Below, in pieces: positions 61,751 to 64,000 of a stretch of 64,000 nt of DNA. The notes under the pieces are model-generated. The model did no database searches and had not been told where the DNA came from. It saw only the letters and a list, made by a program, of their open reading frames with translations. This DNA is from Lingula anatina. Its lineage: Eukaryota; Brachiopoda; Lingulata; Lingulida; Lingulidae. The DNA is taken from the NCBI RefSeq assembly GCF_001039355.2, contig NW_019775868.1, positions 1-64,000 of the forward strand, written 5' to 3'. The position numbers and the translations under genes are program-made. Every line of letters starts with the position of its first letter. Position 1 is the first letter of the stretch.

Positions 61751-62640
61751 GAGCATAACGTGAAATTGATATTGAGCACAAATTTGTTCCTTATTTCAAA
61801 TGTGATTTTAAAGACACAACTGCGGCTGTTTTACACATTTGTGTGTTCGCTGAGCTTTTAAGATATCATACCAAATCATTCATATTTCATTTGTTTAGCT
61901 GGGATTGAGCTTGAATCCCGAGTTCAGCACTCGAATATTCATTGGTGAAAGAGGTGAGAGCTAGCAAGGCATTCCTGCTCTTACTTTTCTGCTTCAAGTA
62001 TGTTTAATGTTATTTTCACATTTTGACTATGAAATTCGTAATACTTTTTGGTTGACAAGGGATTATAATAAATACTTATTTCTGGAAAGAATGTGGGTAT
62101 TATGCATGTTTTATGTGTACCAACTGGTTGTAGTTACAGTGGACAAGACATAGATGTAGTTTTCATGCCACACTTACAAACGTCTCAAAGAAGACATTTC
62201 ACCATATTTCATGTGTACCATACGTACCCTGATATATGACAAAATTTAGAAAACACTGCGAAATGACAACTGATCACTTCAATGAACAAACTCCAATAAT
62301 TCTCATTTTATAGCTTCCAGAAAAAATAATTGTCTACTTTTCCCTTTGCCGAAACGTTTTCGTTGACGGTCAGTATATTTTAACTTAATGTAATTGGATG
62401 GAAAGGAAACAGATATTTCAAATATTAGTAAATATTACAGTAAAAAAAGGCATGAAATATATTTGATATTTTAATTTTCTTTATTGCTTACTCATTTCTA
62501 AAATTGTCCTAAAGCTTATTTTGCATTCCTGAATTGCATAAATCACATAAAACGAATGGCTAAATGATTTCTATAGTCAACTAACAAACTTTAAATGTAA
62601 TCTGCTACACCATTTAGATTCGACGTTCTCCAAAAATGAT

Positions 62641-62826
62641 TCCAACTATCTGTGTCACCAATATAAGGCCTTTTAACCATGGACATAATAAGGTCCAAGT
62701 TTTAACTGAAGAGAAAGGAAATAAAATTGTCGACGCAGATGTAAACTTTCTAAAGTATACCGTATTATTATGCAAAAGGTAATTTGCTAGGTCCCACGAG
62801 CGCCCTCATTCGTTCTCGTCTGGTGA
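62641..62826. repeat. Duplicated segment flanking a single N, left copy
   Basis: Matches 63111-63268: both share CACCAATATAA, AACTGAAGAGAAAGGAAAT, CGACGCAGATGTAAACTTTC and CACGAGCGCCCTCATTCG. The left copy has about 20 extra bases. The N at 62827 ends it. Confidence 0.8.
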
Positions 62827-63110
62827 NCACGCTTACGTCCACAGCCGTTCACACCTCGGAGGTTTTAGTATTGAGTAGTCTTTACTCTTTCCAATGTCGA
62901 CTGCGGACTTGCCCCGGGTACCGTATGAACATATGAACAGTCTTGTGAACTAAGGGCCCAAGACTGGAAAGGAGGAGCATAATAAGACAAAACGTGTGCC
63001 TGATAAAAGGAGTACAGGTGACGTGACTTTTGTAAAAAATCAAAAGTTTTCTCTCTGCTAATCCCACCAAAAAGATAGCAGATTTTGGTTAAATGCAAGC
63101 CATACTGAGT

Positions 63111-63268
63111 TAGTTATATCTGTGACACCAATATAAAGACTTTTAACTGAAGAGAAAGGAAATGAAATTATCGACGCAGATGTAAACTTTCTAAAGTATA
63201 CCGTATTATTATGCAAAAGGTAATTTTCTAGATCCCACGAGCGCCCTCATTCGTTCTCTTCTAGTGAC
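63111..63268. repeat. Duplicated segment flanking a single N, right copy
   Basis: Partner of 62641-62826, with a few substitutions. Confidence 0.8.
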
Positions 63269-63269
63269 A

Positions 63270-63430
63270 TCCCGATTCAGGGGCCAAGTCGTTGTCGTGA
63301 TGGACTGACGTGCCTCATCCGGGACTCGAACCCGTGACTTTGCGTTACCAAGGTTGATGACGCTTTGGATGTCTCATTTGCATCCATGCACTCTACCGAC
63401 TGCTCCGTGACTGACCCGCCCACCCTCCGT
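63270..63430 (-). mobile_element. tRNA-derived SINE-like head 1
   Basis: On the minus strand an A-box-like GTCGGTAGAGTGCATGG (63386-63402) precedes a B-box-like GGGTTCGAGTCCCGG (63319-63337). The boxes are too far apart and the arms do not fold as a normal tRNA, so a SINE promoter is more likely than a functional tRNA. Confidence 0.5.
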
Positions 63431-63454
63431 ACGTGCGAGTTTCCTCTTATAGTA

Positions 63455-63741
63455 ATCAATCGCAATTTTTAAAAAATTAATTCTGGCAAAAACATTGACA
63501 CCGTAGCTCCTGTGACTCGAACCGGCGTACCAGTGTCTGCTGGCTGGCAAGACAGCAGAGTTACAACGCAGCCACGACAGCTCCGTTGACATGAAGTCAT
63601 CGGATGGAAACTTTCAACCTCGTCCCGGAAAGCGCCAGATTGGGTGTACGTGTGTAGACCTGCTGTCGCAATCGATAATCCGGGTTCCGCATTTCAGCCC
63701 ACGCAACCCCAGTCCTCGACATGAACGGTTAAGTTCGTGAT
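63455..63741. repeat. Duplicated segment flanking a single N, left copy, with SINE-like head 2
   Basis: Matches 63743-64000 closely. On the minus strand it contains GTGGCTGCGTTGTAACTCTG (A-box-like) and CGCCGGTTCGAGTCAC (B-box-like), about 75 bp in all, another tRNA-like head. The N at 63742 separates the copies. Confidence 0.75.
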
Positions 63742-63742
63742 N

Positions 63743-64000
63743 TTATAGTAATCAATCGCAATTTTTAAAAAATTAATTCTGGCAAAAACATTGACACCGT
63801 AGCTGCTGTGACTCGAACCGGCGTCCCAGTGTCTGCTGGCTGGCAAGACAGCAGAGTTACCACGCAGCCACGACAGCTCCGTTGCGCGAATTCAACGGAT
63901 GGAAACTTTCAACCTCGTCACGGAAAGCGCCAGATTTGGTGTACGTGTGTAGACCTGCTGTCGCAATCGATAATCCGGGTGCCGCATTTCAGCCCACGCA
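63743..64000. repeat. Duplicated segment flanking a single N, right copy (runs off the window)
   Basis: Near-identical to 63455-63741 with scattered substitutions, including the SINE-like head at about 63807-63885. Confidence 0.75.

Noticed and set aside
63319-63407. Functional tRNA gene
   Set aside because: A- and B-box-like motifs are present, but spacing and arms do not make a cloverleaf and the region is repeated; a SINE fits better.

Overview
The window is intron-rich metazoan DNA. It is AT-rich, with small GT-AG-bounded exons, many microsatellites (AAT/ATT, CT, CA), MITE-like elements and a LINE fragment. Domain content (SLC16-type transporter, LDLa/Frizzled mosaic, animal proteinase-K-like subtilase, ATF6) fits a marine invertebrate such as a lophotrochozoan or a cephalochordate. 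I cannot fix the species from sequence alone.

Layout: 1-13.9 kb holds no gene I can support, only repeats. At 13,927-17,557 (+) lies a six-exon monocarboxylate-transporter-like (MFS/SLC16) gene of 426 aa. At 18,930-19,795 (+) lies a two-exon multi-pass membrane protein of 222 aa that I do not recognise. From 44,607 down to 20,775 (-) runs a 29-exon gene of 1,418 aa: a type II membrane protein with one SEA domain, five Frizzled cysteine-rich domains and eleven LDLa repeats, but no protease domain. Every exon phase agrees and the summed length divides by three. At 53,184-49,635 (-) lies a six-exon secreted proteinase-K-like subtilase (445 aa, catalytic triad intact). At 54,000-59,813 (+) lie twelve exons of ATF6, the ER-stress bZIP membrane transcription factor. 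Its N-terminal exon(s) are missing next to a one-base N. A long ATF6 3'UTR follows, then tRNA-derived SINE-like repeats at the right edge.

The genes do not form an obvious pathway; this looks like an ordinary gene neighbourhood. The most unusual object is the protease-less, corin-like Fz/LDLa mosaic. Its exon structure shows it grew by duplication of a [3-exon Fz - LDLa set - 2-exon Fz] block. Other items of interest are a near-identical 2.9-kb tandem copy inside its first coding intron (probably two haplotypes placed in series, one carrying an indel with a LINE), a recursive-splice-like site, microsatellites serving as splice-site tracts, a MITE family with at least six copies, and TIR elements with 5-bp target duplications.
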